A stretch of 64,000 nucleotides of DNA. Source: Chrysomallon squamiferum (taxonomy: Eukaryota > Mollusca > Gastropoda > Neomphalida > Peltospiridae). The DNA lies in the NCBI GenBank assembly GCA_012295275.1, contig CM022665.1, forward strand, positions 35,922,522 through 35,986,521. The letters run 5' to 3'. Both the position numbers and the translations under genes were made by a program. Of this stretch, positions 1 to 13,649 are shown piece after piece. The notes beneath the pieces are model-generated. The model made no database searches, had not been told where the DNA came from, and saw only the letters and a program-made list of their open reading frames with translations. How positions within the stretch are numbered: position 1 is the first letter of the stretch; every line of letters starts with the position of its first letter.

Positions 1-22
1 AATGTTACAAAACATTTGTACA

Positions 23-33
23 CCGCCATTTTG
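23..33 (+). promoter_or_regulatory. YY1-like site upstream of EMG1
   Basis: CCGCCATTTTG matches the YY1 core CCGCCATNTT and lies about 165 bases before the EMG1 start codon. YY1 sites are common in promoters of translation and ribosome-biogenesis housekeeping genes, so the position is sensible. This is a single motif match with no conservation data, so it is a candidate only. Confidence 0.35.
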
Positions 34-66
34 TTGTAACGGCGGATTGACAACTTTATTTTTCCA

Positions 67-70
<4 letters not shown>

Positions 71-100
<30 letters not shown>
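71..100. repeat. (ATT)n microsatellite
   Basis: Ten consecutive ATT units lie in the presumed 5' region of EMG1, between the YY1-like site and the start codon. Confidence 0.9.
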
Positions 101-196
101 TAAATAAATTAATAAATATCACGAGATTAACTTTTTTGGAATGTTTAAGCTGGTTCACAGAACTGAAGGAGGAATTTCTATTAATAAAGAAAAGCA

Positions 197-319
197 ATGG
201 CTGCTCCCGATGAACAAGTCGTGGTTGAAAAATCCAAAGTTATCAAGCATGTTCTTAAAACAAGCAGTGAAAAACGTCTTATTGTTGTTTTAGAGAAAGC
301 ATCATTAGAAACTGTTAAG
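197..319 (+). CDS. EMG1: EMG1 exon 1
   Basis: 41 codons from the initiator ATG to Lys of LETVK, followed by the donor gtaatg in phase 0. The first 26 residues are not conserved; the conserved domain begins at RLIVVLE. Confidence 0.95.
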
Positions 320-3300
320 GTAATGTACGACGACAGAAGTGTGAAACATGCTTGTACGATCCATTATCATGGAGGCTTAAAAGTATGAGTTCCTACGAAA
401 AAACTTGGTCAGAAACTGATAAATTGGATGGGGGATGGAGATACTCAGATAGAGAAATTCCAGAGAGAGAGAGATAATAAAATAATTTAAAAAGTCTATA
501 GAAATAAACATTATCCTAATGTACACTAAAGCTTGTTGATGCAGAGACTTGTTTGTTTTCTTACACAACATTTTTCCAGTTAAAAGTTTAATTTTTTCAG
601 CATTTTTGAGTAACAAATGTTAACTAATAACTAGTTAATAACAATCCTTATGATATGTAACTTAAAATTATATGTTGAAAGTAAAACATGATCGAGTGTT
701 TTCATTGTAATAATAATTATTATTAATATTATTGATTTCATCAAAAAGTCAGTTCCTGTCTTTCAATTCTAGGTTGGAAAACAGTTTGAATTACTCAACT
801 GTGATAGACACAAACATCTGAGCAAGAAGTTCAAGAAAGATATCTCACAGTACAGACCTGACATTGTACATCAGGTAATGGGATAGTTACATTTAAACAT
901 GTACAACATTACATACATAGAAATTAAGACAAAGTGCTCGAAACAAGTGTATTAATATTTTTTTAAATGTTTTTAATTTTATAAACAAAAAAATAAATAA
1001 TACTAAAAGAAATTAAATAAAGAAAAATTCAAAATTTATCTCGATAATTAAATAATTTCAAGATGAGTTTAAAAAATATATATCACAAGTAGAAATATAT
1101 ATATATATATATTTAAAAAAAAGAAGAAATACATTACAAGGTGATGAGGTCTGGGATTTGGTTGGTTGTTATTGTTTTTTAATTTGTTTGTTTTTCATAG
1201 TAAGTTTAGGAATGTGAGGTTAATTACAGCTGGTCTTGTTTGTTATTCAGTGTTTACTGATGTTGATGGACAGCCCTTTGAACAGAGCAGGTTTACTTCA
1301 GGTGTATGTTCACACAGAAAGAAATGTGCTCATAGAAATAAACCCACAGACAAGGATTCCCCGCACATTTGACAGATTTTGTGGTCTAATGGGTATGTTT
1401 ATTAACTAAAAATTATTTTTAATACTTTCATGTTGGTGATCACATTAACAACATATTGTTTATTAAGAATGTGAACTTCTTGAAGAAGATTTGAATGTTG
1501 GGGATGATTGGATTGTTTTTAATTATATCAAATTCTTGGCTGTGAAAACTAAAATCTCCCACTTTTGGTTATATGAAGCAGACTGTTATTGTAAGACCAC
1601 AGCAAGTTACAGGATCAGTAATCCTGTTTGGTTATTTCCTTTTATAGCCTGTCTCTTGGCATTGGTCATGAACATGTGAGAAATGTCTAGTTTCTTTTAA
1701 ATAATAACATCTGGTATGATGTTAGCATTTTACTTTCTCATATATGAAGGATATGCCTAAAAACTAGTTAATATTAAAATTTAAAACAGCTTATCTTTCT
1801 TTAAAAGGTTTATTAATTCTTGTAGTCTCTTATCTTTATTAAGTAATCATTTCAGTCAGTTGTATTAAGATGATATAAATAGTGGGTGTGAATAATATAT
1901 TTCAAGATATGTCAATAACATTTGACATAATTTGATTATCAGTAATTCCTGTGAAAGTAAAATATATAATTTTATATTCATTTTGTTTTGTTAATTACAG
2001 TACAGTTGTTACACAAATTGAGCATTCATGCTGCAGATGGCCCACAGAAGTTATTAAAGGTATATGTTTTTGTCTATTGTTTTTAAAAAGTTCTTTGGAA
2101 GGATTATTATTATTTTATTTTATATCTGTAATTCCATTGTTACCATTAACAATATATTGAGTTTAATGGGAATAAAATTATAAATTTTAAAATATATTTT
2201 CCACTTGTTTTTAGTGTTAGATTTGAATTTGCTGACCTTGCCATTTTCAGAAGTAGGGAAACTGAAATAGTTTTCTGCAGAGTTTTACATTTATAATCCA
2301 ATATTCTTGTTTTATTAAACTTTGATACAAACAGTACTTAACACTAACCAAACCTAACATTATTTAGAAATACATAGTGTATTTAGATTTTGATTTCATG
2401 CTTGCAGGTATACTTTAACATTTGACTTTTAACTCTTTTTTTTTTTTTTTAAATAATTGCAGTTTTATAGAAGTCATATATGACGTTGTATTGTTTATAT
2501 TATTAAATTTATTATTTCTTTATTTAAACCCCCCCCCAAATCTAAAACATTTGTGTTCATTTACATAATTCAAACAATTTAAAATGCATTCATACTTTAA
2601 CATCCCCAGAAATAAAATAAATCTAAATATTAAAACTTTCACAGACATTTTACTTAATAATGTAAATGGATGTTTTATTTCATTGTTTTAGGTCATTAGA
2701 AATCCAATAATAGACCATCTTCCCACAGGTTGCACAAAATTGGGTCTTTCATTCCACACAGAAGAATGCGTCAGTATACAGGATATTGTACCCAAAGATA
2801 ATCCCATTGTCCTTGTCATTGGAGCCATGGCCCATGGAAGTGTGAGGATATTATTTAATACTATGAATATTTCTGAAAATAAGTTATTATTATTATATTT
2901 CTTTTTTGTTATTTTTTAATTTATAGAAAACTAAAGTTTTTATGGCTAAATCTGTAAATGCCTGATTCTTTTTTTGAATCTGACATACTCCAAAATATTA
3001 ATAATAATTTAGCCATCAAGATTTCATTTACTACTAATATTATTTATTATTATTATTAATAATACAGATATTATACAGACTACATCAAATAAGAAATATA
3101 TATCTATATTTATATGATTTAGATATTCTTGTCATGTTGTATGAAATTGGTTTATGTGACAGCACTGCTGAAGAACATAATATTATTCAGAACTAAATAA
3201 TAATTGTGTTTTGTATATTTATAGTGTTTCATTTTTATTTGAATTAAATGCAGAAAAATATAACATAGGCTAATACAAACTAAGAAAATGTTATGCAGTA

Positions 3301-3928
3301 GACTTAAAATAAATTTTTGTTGTATTTTAGAAATGTGTAATATCTCTGGCAGTATCAATAAACTGTCTAGAAAAATTCTTTAAACTTTACAAGTTATTAT
3401 TGTTGTATTGTTTTGGTCCACCTATCATCATTAATAACAAAGTATGACAATAAAATAATACTTCTACAAAACACTTGAATGCTGCCATTTTACCATTTTA
3501 CAACTGGAGTTGTGATGTCACTGCCTAGATGGACATGGAGAGCTGTATTCAGAGTAAATGATTCTGTCTTGAATGTAATGATGCCATATCAGAAATAAAG
3601 CAATTCCCAGAATTTTTAAACTGTAGTTGTTTGTTGTATGACTTGTTTATTAAATAAAATCTGCCTGCAGAAAACCTAACTTGAAAGAATGCAGAATACT
3701 TAGACTATTTCTTCATATCTTTTTAGCCAAATCACTTGTTAACCATTATATTTAAGAGGTAGAAAATTTATTAAGTTTATTTGAAATATCCTTTCAATAT
3801 TTTTATTTTCTCAGGTTGATGTGGATTACACAGAAAAAAATATTTCAGTGAGCAATTATCCTCTGTCAGGTGCCCTTACCTGTGCCAAAGTATGTACAGC
3901 CTTTGAAGAAGTTTGGGGAGTTGTATAG
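197..3928 (+). CDS. EMG1: EMG1/NEP1 18S rRNA pseudouridine N1-methyltransferase, six exons
   Basis: This is a SPOUT-family methyltransferase that N1-methylates one pseudouridine in 18S rRNA (position 1248 in human) and helps small-subunit assembly in the nucleolus. The coding exons are 197-319, 773-874, 1251-1392, 2001-2059, 2692-2841 and 3815-3928, all bounded by GT/AG. Exon 3 ends in phase 1 and exon 4 restores the codon (GTA, Val). The joined protein has 229 residues against 244 in human, the difference being a shorter N-terminus. Family landmarks are visible in order: [57 protein letters not shown], the SAM-site loop IGAMAHG, and the C-terminal [12 protein letters not shown] and FEEVWGVV. 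The start has G at -3 and +4, a strong Kozak context. The Asp of RPD, the residue changed in Bowen-Conradi syndrome (human D86), is present. I see no defect; it is probably functional. Confidence 0.97.
773..874 (+). CDS. EMG1: EMG1 exon 2
   Basis: 34 codons after the acceptor ttctag, starting [14 protein letters not shown] and ending RPDIVHQ before the donor gtaatg. Phase 0 at both ends. Confidence 0.95.
1251..1392 (+). CDS. EMG1: EMG1 exon 3
   Basis: Acceptor ttattcag, then [30 protein letters not shown] and [14 protein letters not shown]. It ends one base into the next codon before the donor gtatgt. The correct frame is not the longest open frame locally; family homology fixes it. Confidence 0.95.
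2001..2059 (+). CDS. EMG1: EMG1 exon 4
   Basis: 59-base exon after the acceptor ttacag. Its first two bases complete the Val codon split with exon 3, giving [20 protein letters not shown]. Donor gtatat. Confidence 0.95.
2692..2841 (+). CDS. EMG1: EMG1 exon 5
   Basis: 50 codons from [14 protein letters not shown] to [11 protein letters not shown]. It carries the glycine-rich GAMAHG loop that binds S-adenosylmethionine in this family. Donor gtgagg. Confidence 0.95.
3815..3928 (+). CDS. EMG1: EMG1 exon 6 (terminal)
   Basis: 37 codons plus TAG after the acceptor ttctcag. It contains [19 protein letters not shown] and [18 protein letters not shown], the C-terminal part of the knotted SPOUT fold. 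Confidence 0.95.
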   Translation, partial: VDVDYTEKNISVSNYPLSGALTCAKVCTAFEEVWGVV

Positions 3929-3929
3929 A

Positions 3930-3935
3930 AATAAA
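3930..3935 (+). terminator. EMG1 polyadenylation signal
   Basis: AATAAA starts one base after the TAG stop, so the 3' UTR would be only about 20-30 bases. A T/G-rich stretch (about 3956-3985) follows and could serve as the downstream element. Confidence 0.7.
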
Positions 3936-6900
3936 ATTTCAATTAATAATTGTATCATGTTTTTGTTTTTTTATTATTTTTTATTGCATAATTTAAATTG
4001 TTATTTTAAGGTATAATAAAAAAATATAACAAAAATAGAATTGAACTTGATGGTTCCAGAAGTTTCTGAAAACTGATTAAAATATAACATAATTACTTCC
4101 TTAAATTTCAAGAAAATGTTAAAATGTCATTCTTCATTTTCCTCATCTTAAAACATCTTAAAAAGTCCATAAATAACAATTATTTTTTTTGTGTATTCAT
4201 TTAAATATAAATCTAATGCATGATTATAACTGTCGAAAGTAGACTATTTCATTGACGTTGCATAATATTGCTTGAGTTCCTGGTTTTTATCTCAGAATTT
4301 GTTATCATTTACATTAGCCAGTTTGACAGTTTATACTTCTTACTAAAGAGTAAAATACTACTTTAAAGAATACCACGACAGAATCAAAAGTGTTAATAAA
4401 ATGATCTGTACGAAGAGCTATGCATAATTTTTTAAATATTACACAACAAATCAGGACATAAGCCATTTTGGTGGGAGGTTGATAATGAGGTTCAAATTTT
4501 TAGATTCTTTACATCACAAGCTTCGTCGTAATAACTCTCCCATTTCAGTAGTGTTTAATTCTCAGTTGAATATTGGCAACTGGCCTGACAAACAACTAGG
4601 GTTCAGAAATTGACTTGCATGTTTAATTCCTGGTATTTTTGCTTTTGGAGATTATAACCAAAATATATATATGTATTTTTTTTTCAAAACAGAAACATGT
4701 TTGGTACTAGCTTGTAAATGGGATTTAACATTAATCCCTGATACTATTTGAATATAATTTTATTATAATTATTATTATTATTATTACTGACTTAAGCCTA
4801 TATTCACTATAGAAGCAATCAATTTATTTGATTTCTTTCAACCTGACTGAACCTTTGTTTTAATTGTTTAAATCAAAATTATTATTTTTTTATTTCCTCA
4901 TATGTATCTAGATAATTAGTACATCTTAATTATCACTTAGAACTGGATTTTGACAGAATAATAAAAGGTTTTGGCTATGGATCACATGGACTCCACCCTA
5001 CTGAACATGGATTAATTCCCACTCTGCCGTGGCAGGGAGAAATTACTCAATTCTGAAACATGTATGGCTAACCAGTGAAAATCCTACATCTGCTGTAATG
5101 AGACTGTTTACTTGTATATGGTTATCATTCATTTATTAATATATATAAATATATATATATATATATTTTTTTAAAAATAAAATTATGCAGATATCTATCC
5201 ACTCAACCTTGTGGTTGGTCTTTTTTAACATTTCAGTATCACATATACTATTGTATTTAGCTAATTACCAAATTAATTTTCATTAAAATACTTCATGTAA
5301 CTTGAAAATGATTTATTTGTGTTTTACATGATTTAACCAGTGCTCATGTACCCAGTTACTCAATTGTTCACATAGTAGGCACTTTCATTATGTTATGATC
5401 CGTTACTGAAAAAAAAAAAAAAAAAAAATATAAATAAAAAGACGATTATGACCATTGCTTGGGATTGTCAAATATTACAAAATAAAAATATTAACAATTC
5501 AGACAGATTTATTAATTACAGATTCAATATACGGTATATTTAAACCAGATAAACAATTAAGAAATTAATAATGCAGTTTTAAAGAGGTATTTTTGACAAT
5601 AATTTGCCAAACTTTTAGTAGTGATAATAATAATAATAATATATCACAATTTTCACAATACTAACGAATGAAAACATTGTTATTAACCTATGTACATAAA
5701 TTAAATTAACAACTAGAACAAGATGGTGATGTTGATGATAACAATAACAGAAAGGAGATCTTAAAAGATTTATGTAAATAGAATCATGTTCTCTTTCTAA
5801 ATTTTCTCAGTCGTGGAACGTCTAATGATTTGCTTTGATTCTCTAAATAAAGAATGTAAAACATGCATCATCTGCAAATAATATTAATGTCAAATCTTAG
5901 AACACTGAAACTGAATATAATAATAATAATTCTGATAATTTTTAAACATAGATGATTTTAACTTTTTTTTTTAATTGCTATAATTGAGAACATGTATAAC
6001 AATAAAATTTAAAAACAACGTGCTAAATAAAGAAACAGGGTTATGTTGCCATGATGTTGTGTAGTAAATAATAAATCTTATTCTTTTAATTAATTAACTT
6101 TCTGACTACAAGTATGATCTTACACTTCCTTTGTCCAGCTACATTTGCTGTTTGTTTTGATTTAACTGGCTGACAGCAAGTATAAGCAGTTCTAACGACT
6201 TTCAGAAGCGAAGCCTTTGGTTAACGGTATGCGATTATTTCCATTGGGACTACATAGCGATTGCTGGGGGTATTTTTATTTTGTTTATTGAGGTCGATGA
6301 AAACATAATACAAACTGTGTGAGAGATAAATGCTGCATGTAGTATAGGGTATAGGGTGATGATAACAAGTTAGCAGAATTGACTGAAAGGTTTCACTACG
6401 TCTTCTATTCCTGGTTTGTATCAAACGTCTATCATTCTGTGAACACTTCTGTTTTATCTTTATCTTCAGAAGTGAACATAAAATGAATAAAAATTAGGAA
6501 TATTTCTGTCTGAAAATGTGGATCAGCCTCCCCTATGAGTTAATTCTGATAGAAAGCTTGTGTATTTATTACTACATTCTGCCTCTGTTTTAAACTTTTT
6601 TGTTAACTTATTTAGTTATTATTTTTTTGTATCTTCTAAAAACAGTTTAGCTATTATCCAATGCTAATAAATAAATTAATTTATATTATTATTATTATGG
6701 TTATTATTATTAAGATTTTTATCATAAATTAAAATTAATAACTTTGAAATAAATATGTCTCGAGAAAAACAATACAAATAAATAAATCACTTGCCTGTGA
6801 AAGAACAACCAAATTCTTAACGCATACATCTGAAAGATCAACATATGTTCATTATTCTACACAAACACATGCTTGTCATGAAAGTGGCGATCTCTGGATT

Positions 6901-7686
6901 ATGTTTTGAATGTGGAAGTTACAGAATATTATTAATTCAAATATTTACTGATATCTCTAGAAATCTATTGACTAGATATTACCATGGGAGTATGCCATTA
7001 ATACCATGTCACTAAAGCTAACCAATTAATTTTGTAAGTCGTCTTCATGATTATTCATTAATCTCGCCTGTTTGTAATAGTGCAGAAAGATGTTATTAGA
7101 ATTATGAAGATGTGTGCTCGGAAATCAGATTATTGTTCAGTGTTTTAACGTTGGATTCTGTTAGAACCTCCGAAATTTTATCGTTTAAACAAATCTAATT
7201 TCAACCCTTTTTCACTGCCTCTCTTCAATGTGTATCTTTGAATCTGTTATCGATTTAGAGTTTACGAAGAAATAGTCTAAAATAATAGTTATACTGCATA
7301 CTTCCAAATCAAGTTTTTGTTTTCCCTCCTTCTGCGTTCTGTCTTAATAATGAAGAATAAATACATAACAGTATAGTTTAACAATATCTGGATGCCTGCA
7401 TTATTATTATTATTATATGTTTGTAGTCTCTATAATAACAATTTCAATAATAATAAACAGCATTCCAACTGTTAACTGTACAATGACATGCATATTTCGT
7501 GGCCACAAGCAATCACAGTTTCATTTATTTTCAAAGCAAGATTTGGGGAATGAAAACTAACACATTGATGATATATTTTTCACTAGGTCTTATATTTATA
7601 AACATATTTTGTTGTAGGCCTAGTCCAGCTGCCTGCGCTTTGACCAAATTATTTTCTTTGTCTGTTATAATCGTGTTTTGGTCATT
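3936..7686. other. Intergenic, no gene supported
   Basis: AT-rich sequence with poly-A/T runs (for example 5409-5428) and short (ATT)n/(TA)n tracts. Open frames are short and lack any family motif. I see no tRNA, rRNA or transposon signature. Confidence 0.6.
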
Positions 7687-7990
7687 GTTAGAGTTAGGGT
7701 TAGGGTTTAGGTTTAGGGTTAGTGTTTGGGTTAGGGTTAGGGTTTAGGGTTAGGATTAGAGTTTAGGGTTAGGGTCTGGGTTAGGGTTTAGGGTTAGGTT
7801 AGGATTAGGGTTTGGTTAGAGTTAGGGTTAGGGTTAGGGTTAGGTAAGAGTTAGGGTTAATGTTAGGGTTTAGGGTTTAGAGTTAGGGTTGGGTTTAGGA
7901 TGAGGGTTAGTGTTTAGGGTTAGTGTTAGGTTAGGGTTAAAGGGTAGAGTTAGGGTTAGGTTAGGGTTTAGGGATAGGGATACGGTTAGT
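7687..7990 (+). repeat. Interstitial telomere-like TTAGGG tract
   Basis: About 300 bases of degenerate G-rich repeats on the plus strand. They are mostly TTAGGG with interspersed TTTAGGG and variants such as TTAGAG, TTAGTG and TTAGGA. TTAGGG is the animal telomere unit. The heavy variation indicates an old internal tract rather than a chromosome end, and unique sequence continues on both sides. Confidence 0.9.
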
Positions 7991-7993
7991 ATA

Positions 7994-8117
7994 TGTGATA
8001 ATAAATAAGTCTTGTTTTATACAACTCATTTCTTGTGTTTATTTTCTCCAACATATCCACAGATGTTTCACTTTTGTTATCAGATCCTGAACTCATCACT
8101 GGAGCTATTTGAAAAGC
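7994..8117 (-). pseudogene. Partial copy of the exon-like ORF at 31680-32038
   Basis: On the minus strand a pyrimidine-rich acceptor (ttctctcctcag) precedes a frame containing SSGSDNKSETSVDML and KINTRNELYKTRLIYYH. It matches the start of the minus-strand ORF at 31680-32038 with about 9 base differences in 130, most of them amino-acid changing. It then breaks off at the telomere-like tract. This is probably a fragment of a dispersed element rather than a host exon. Function unknown. Confidence 0.55.
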
Positions 8118-8129
8118 CTGAGGAGAGAA

Positions 8130-9850
8130 AGAAAAAGGAATTAGAGACATCATTCCAGCATTGTAGTGTGGATTATAATTAATCAGTGTTTTTCCTGTAT
8201 GTTTCTTTTACATCTCTTAATACATCCTCTGTGCTCCTGAGAACATTTATCTCTAGGTGTTCTTCCATGTTTTTTATTTATATAACTTTTCTGTTTAAAG
8301 TTTCTTGACTTTACTGTTCTACATATTTACTAATCAGTCTTTCTTTTTTCTCCATCATGGATCCATTTTTTTTAACTTATTTGTGGTCATTCTCACTTAG
8401 TTCTAATATTTTTTTTTTTGTGAAAATAATATTAATCTGCTTATAGAAATAAAAATATTTCTTTAGTAATAAAATATGATATATTGTAAAAGCACCCAGT
8501 CTAATTATCAATATAATTTCTGGTGTATCAAATAGAAAATTACTACTCATCTTAGTTGTATCAAATCATAACAGTTGAGCCAGGGTTACTCAACAGATAA
8601 TGATAAATGATGCAGTAAGCTTTTCAGCCATGTGATAATGATTGTAGGTATTGGTAGTTAAACTTTATGAAAGCCAAACAGAAAGTCACTGTACTGGATA
8701 GCAATTAAATTATGCTGTTGTCTTTTTTCACTATGAATAACATGACTTTTTTTTAAAAACTATAAATGACTTGCATTTCATTCTTTTGCCTGTACATTTT
8801 GTGAAGAACTAATGAATAAAAAGTTATCTAAACCTTTGTATGGTTTTCTTTGCAGTTTTCAGAATGAGTGTATCGAATTCTTTGACAATCTTGTTTCTAT
8901 GATTTGTTTTTGATATTAATATTACCTTTATGGATATCTCTCAGTTTGGAGTAAAACGAATTTGCCTTTTTGTATTTCCATCTGGACATCTAGTGTAAGT
9001 TTCATTACTCTGTGGCTATTGGTTCCAACTGACTGACTTAGTATAGCTCTGCAAGTCTGTAATAAAAGCTAGGTTTGCAGTTGTGGTCGAGAAAAGATCT
9101 AGGAGGATCTTGAGAACAACTTAATAGTTGGAACTGCTGATTTATCTGCCAGTCTTCTAGTACATCTGCTGTTCTAATTCCAAATTTTGTGAATCGCTGT
9201 TAAAATCACAGAGTTACAGTTCTGTTCTCTTCACTAATATGCACTGACAACAAGGATAGATGCCTGTTTTCAAGTTTTTCTCTGAAATGTGTCTAAGTAT
9301 TCCATTGTGTCAAATTTAGTTTGTTGTTTTTAATGACTTGTTTTTTTTCATCACCTGTAGCTTTATCCCATATATTTCATAGCCTGGAATTACCTGTAGC
9401 TTATGACATAGAACCCATCATTCTTCCACCCTGGTCGGTTTCCAGTGGTTGAGCATCAACTCTCAAGTTTCTGTTGTGGATTAGCATTTAACTAGGATTA
9501 GGACCCCTTCCTACATTCTGGCCTAGACTTCACCCTTTGACCAATCCAGCCTGGGAATCTCTGTCAGGAGCTGTCGTTCTTGCTGGTATATATCTCTCTG
9601 GTAATTAGACATTGAAGTTACCTCTCCACATCATAAACACTCATCTACACACAAAACAAACACTCTGAAAACATCAAACACACAGAGACACGAGCAGACA
9701 GACACCAGATAAACAAAAGTCCTCCACATATACTACCCCAAAAAACAACACAAACACACCATACAAACTGCACACGACACTGACACATGAAACATACTGC
9801 AGAACATGTAGATATACACACAGAGACAAATATCAAAATATCAGGCACTC
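8130..9850. other. Intergenic, nothing recognised
   Basis: Moderately complex sequence. From about 8980 to 9600 base composition is more even, which suggests old transposon debris, but I could not place it in a family. Confidence 0.4.
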
Positions 9851-9854
9851 GTAC

Positions 9855-10175
9855 AACAGCACAGCAGTTTAGTGCTATTTCCTTTATGTACTAAACTTAC
9901 AAAACACAAGACTCGCATGTCACAGTCCTCACACACACAATATATATAAAACACACAAAACAAACACAAATAAAGCACACACACACACACTCACACCAGC
10001 CAAACACCGGATACAAATACACTGCAGTGTAGTGCTATTTCCTTTGATGTCAAACTTACAAAACACAAGGATCACATGCCACAGACCTCATATACACAAT
10101 ATATACAAAACACACAAAACAAACACAAGTAAAGCACACACACACACACACACACACACACCAGCCAAACACCAG
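9855..10175. repeat. Two-copy tandem repeat, about 160 bp, CA-rich
   Basis: The landmark TAGTGCTATTTCC recurs at 9870 and 10030. Each is followed by the same order of AAACTTACAAAACACAAG, a CA-rich stretch and CCAGCCAAACACC. The second copy has a longer pure (CA)n run (about 10134-10161). Confidence 0.85.
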
Positions 10176-10269
10176 ATACAAGTACAACACAGCGAACCAC
10201 AATGTGTTTTGTGTAATGCTGGATCTGTTATTTGTCACACAAACAAGAAAAAAAAATAATACAAGGTAA

Positions 10270-10459
10270 TTTTCACAACTGCAATATATATTTGTGATTT
10301 GTGATTTGTTTTCATTCATAATCCTATGTTCTTTATTTAGCAGGTGAAGAACATTATCTGGAAATGAAAGCTTTAAGATGTGACCAAAATATTACAGGGA
10401 TGGCTTGCTTAAGAGAAAATTATTTTTGATTTGTAATAATTCATGTTAAGACAATAAAA

Positions 10460-10503
<44 letters not shown>

Positions 10504-10760
10504 GCAATTGTAATTATAAAACTCTAAGATATTCAGCACATGTTCTTGTAAAATATGTTAAATTCTTATGTACAGTATGAAATTCAATTTTCTGTTATGA
10601 ACAATTATTTTTGATATCTGACATCTAAAATTTCATATGTTGTTTCTTCAACTTTCAGAATCAGGATAAACAGTGCCTTGGAAAACTGGAAGATTGCAAC
10701 TGATGATTTAGTGGACACAATTTGATTTCTACAACAAGTTGTCAGAAATAAGCTGTTTTT
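10270..10760 (+). repeat. Dispersed repeat family D, plus-orientation copy
   Basis: Collinear in reverse complement with 63320-63760. Shared landmarks include TTTGTTTTCATTCATAAT, GTTCTTTATTTAGCAG, ATCTGGAAATGAAA and TTGGAAAACTGGAAGA. Around 10669-10740 both copies keep a frame reading LENWK-AT-DLV, with a TGA in this copy. An (AAT)n run at about 10461-10503 interrupts it. It may be an old transposon or a duplicated exon; identity unknown. Confidence 0.6.
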
Positions 10761-10917
10761 CTGGAAGTAAAGATGCAATGAAAACTTACTTAAATTAAAA
10801 TAAATAAATAAAAGGAAGAAATTTATTAAAAAATAATAATTTGTCTTTATCTCAAATGATGTTCTTTTAGAAACCAATTAAATTCTATTTATTGTTATGA
10901 ACAAAATAATTTCTTTT

Positions 10918-11180
10918 GTGTCATGTGGCATGTGCCATGTGTTGGGACATTTTGTGTGCTTTGCCCTATATGGTGTGTCTTTTGTGCTTATTGCATATGT
11001 TGCATAGGTTTGTGCTTTCTGTCCAGTGTGTTATGTATGTGTTGTGTTTTGTGTCATGTGGCATGTGTCCCCTTTTGGGCCATTTTGTGTGCTTTGTCCT
11101 ACATGGTGTGTCTTTTATGCTTCTTGCATATGTTGCGTAGGTTTTTTTCTTTTTCTGACCGGACATTGTGTGTTCTTTGT
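10918..11180. repeat. Two-copy 133-bp tandem repeat
   Basis: GTGTCATGTGGCATGTG starts at 10918 and again at 11051. Both copies contain CATTTTGTGTGCTTTG and a GGTGTGTCTTTT segment. This is the left shoulder of the GT-rich tract that follows. Confidence 0.85.
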
Positions 11181-11319
11181 CCTATATTGCATTGTTTGTT
11201 GTCCTATATTGCATGTGGGTGTGTTCTTTTGTGTGTGTTCTCTGGTGTCTGTTTTTTTCCATGTGCTGGTGTTGTCTGTGTTTTGGGTCTGGAACCAAAG
11301 CACAGACAACAATAGAACA

Positions 11320-12737
<1,418 letters not shown>

Positions 12738-13258
12738 TTTTTTTTTTTTATTTTTTTTATTATTTTTTTTTTTCTTGCTTTAGTTTATACTCGTATTTAC
12801 TAACTGTAACAACAACAATTTTTTTTATTTAATCCGACCTAACAACAACAATAACATTAAATAAAGAAAGAAATAAAAAGATGTTTTGTTTTCATAATTT
12901 TCAGGTATTTCAGATTAAACACTTTTGTCGTTTTAATGAATTATCGATATCGGATTAATTATGTCACTGTCGCATGAATGACGTCAGAAAAGATATTTTG
13001 TAACGATGGCTATTTATTTTGATTTATTTATTTTTTAAATATATATATTTTTTAACGGATGACAATGCTAGGTAACTGTTATTTTATTTACACAAATACA
13101 CCATATTTTAGTGGTTTGCAAGAAGTATAGTATAAATGTTGTATTCATATTGTTAATGGATTACTGCAAAGAATATTTTAGCTAATTATTAAGTTAGTGA
13201 CGTCACTAGATTTTTGTGCACTTTGTGAAAACTTATGTTTTTATTATCTTTTAACGTT
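12738..13258. other. Upstream region of the GON/TSP1 gene
   Basis: Begins with a T-rich run (12738-12773), then AT-rich unique sequence. I found no clear promoter element. Confidence 0.35.
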
Positions 13259-13565
13259 GCAAGACATACATACACTTACACACACGGATACAACACACAT
13301 AAACACACAGAGATATACACAAAGAAACACGTACACCCAGATACAAATGTAACACACACACACACACACACATACACATAGAAACATACGCATACAGACA
13401 TAAAAACACTCACACAGCCATACATATACACTAGAATATTAACGGTGAAACTGAATGTATATAATTATGAATGAATGTATGTGTATATATGTGTGAGTAT
13501 GTGTATTTATGTGTTTGTGTGTGTGTCTGTACGTATATAGATATGAATGAAAATGTGTATAATTA
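13259..13565. repeat. CA-rich then TG-rich low-complexity block
   Basis: Imperfect ACACAC/ATACAC repeats (13259-13430) are followed by GTGTAT/TGTGTG repeats (13450-13560). The two halves are roughly complementary, so this could be an imperfect inverted repeat. Confidence 0.75.
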
Positions 13566-13649
13566 AGTATATTTTAACTGAGTCGTTGCAGGAACACGTT
13601 TCAAAACTAAAGAATATTTGAGATGCTGTACTTATTGATTCCTATTTAT

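Noticed and set aside
1166-1372. 68-codon plus-strand ORF overlapping EMG1 exon 3
   Set aside because: Wrong frame. EMG1 homology and splice phases use the frame that reads [13 protein letters not shown].
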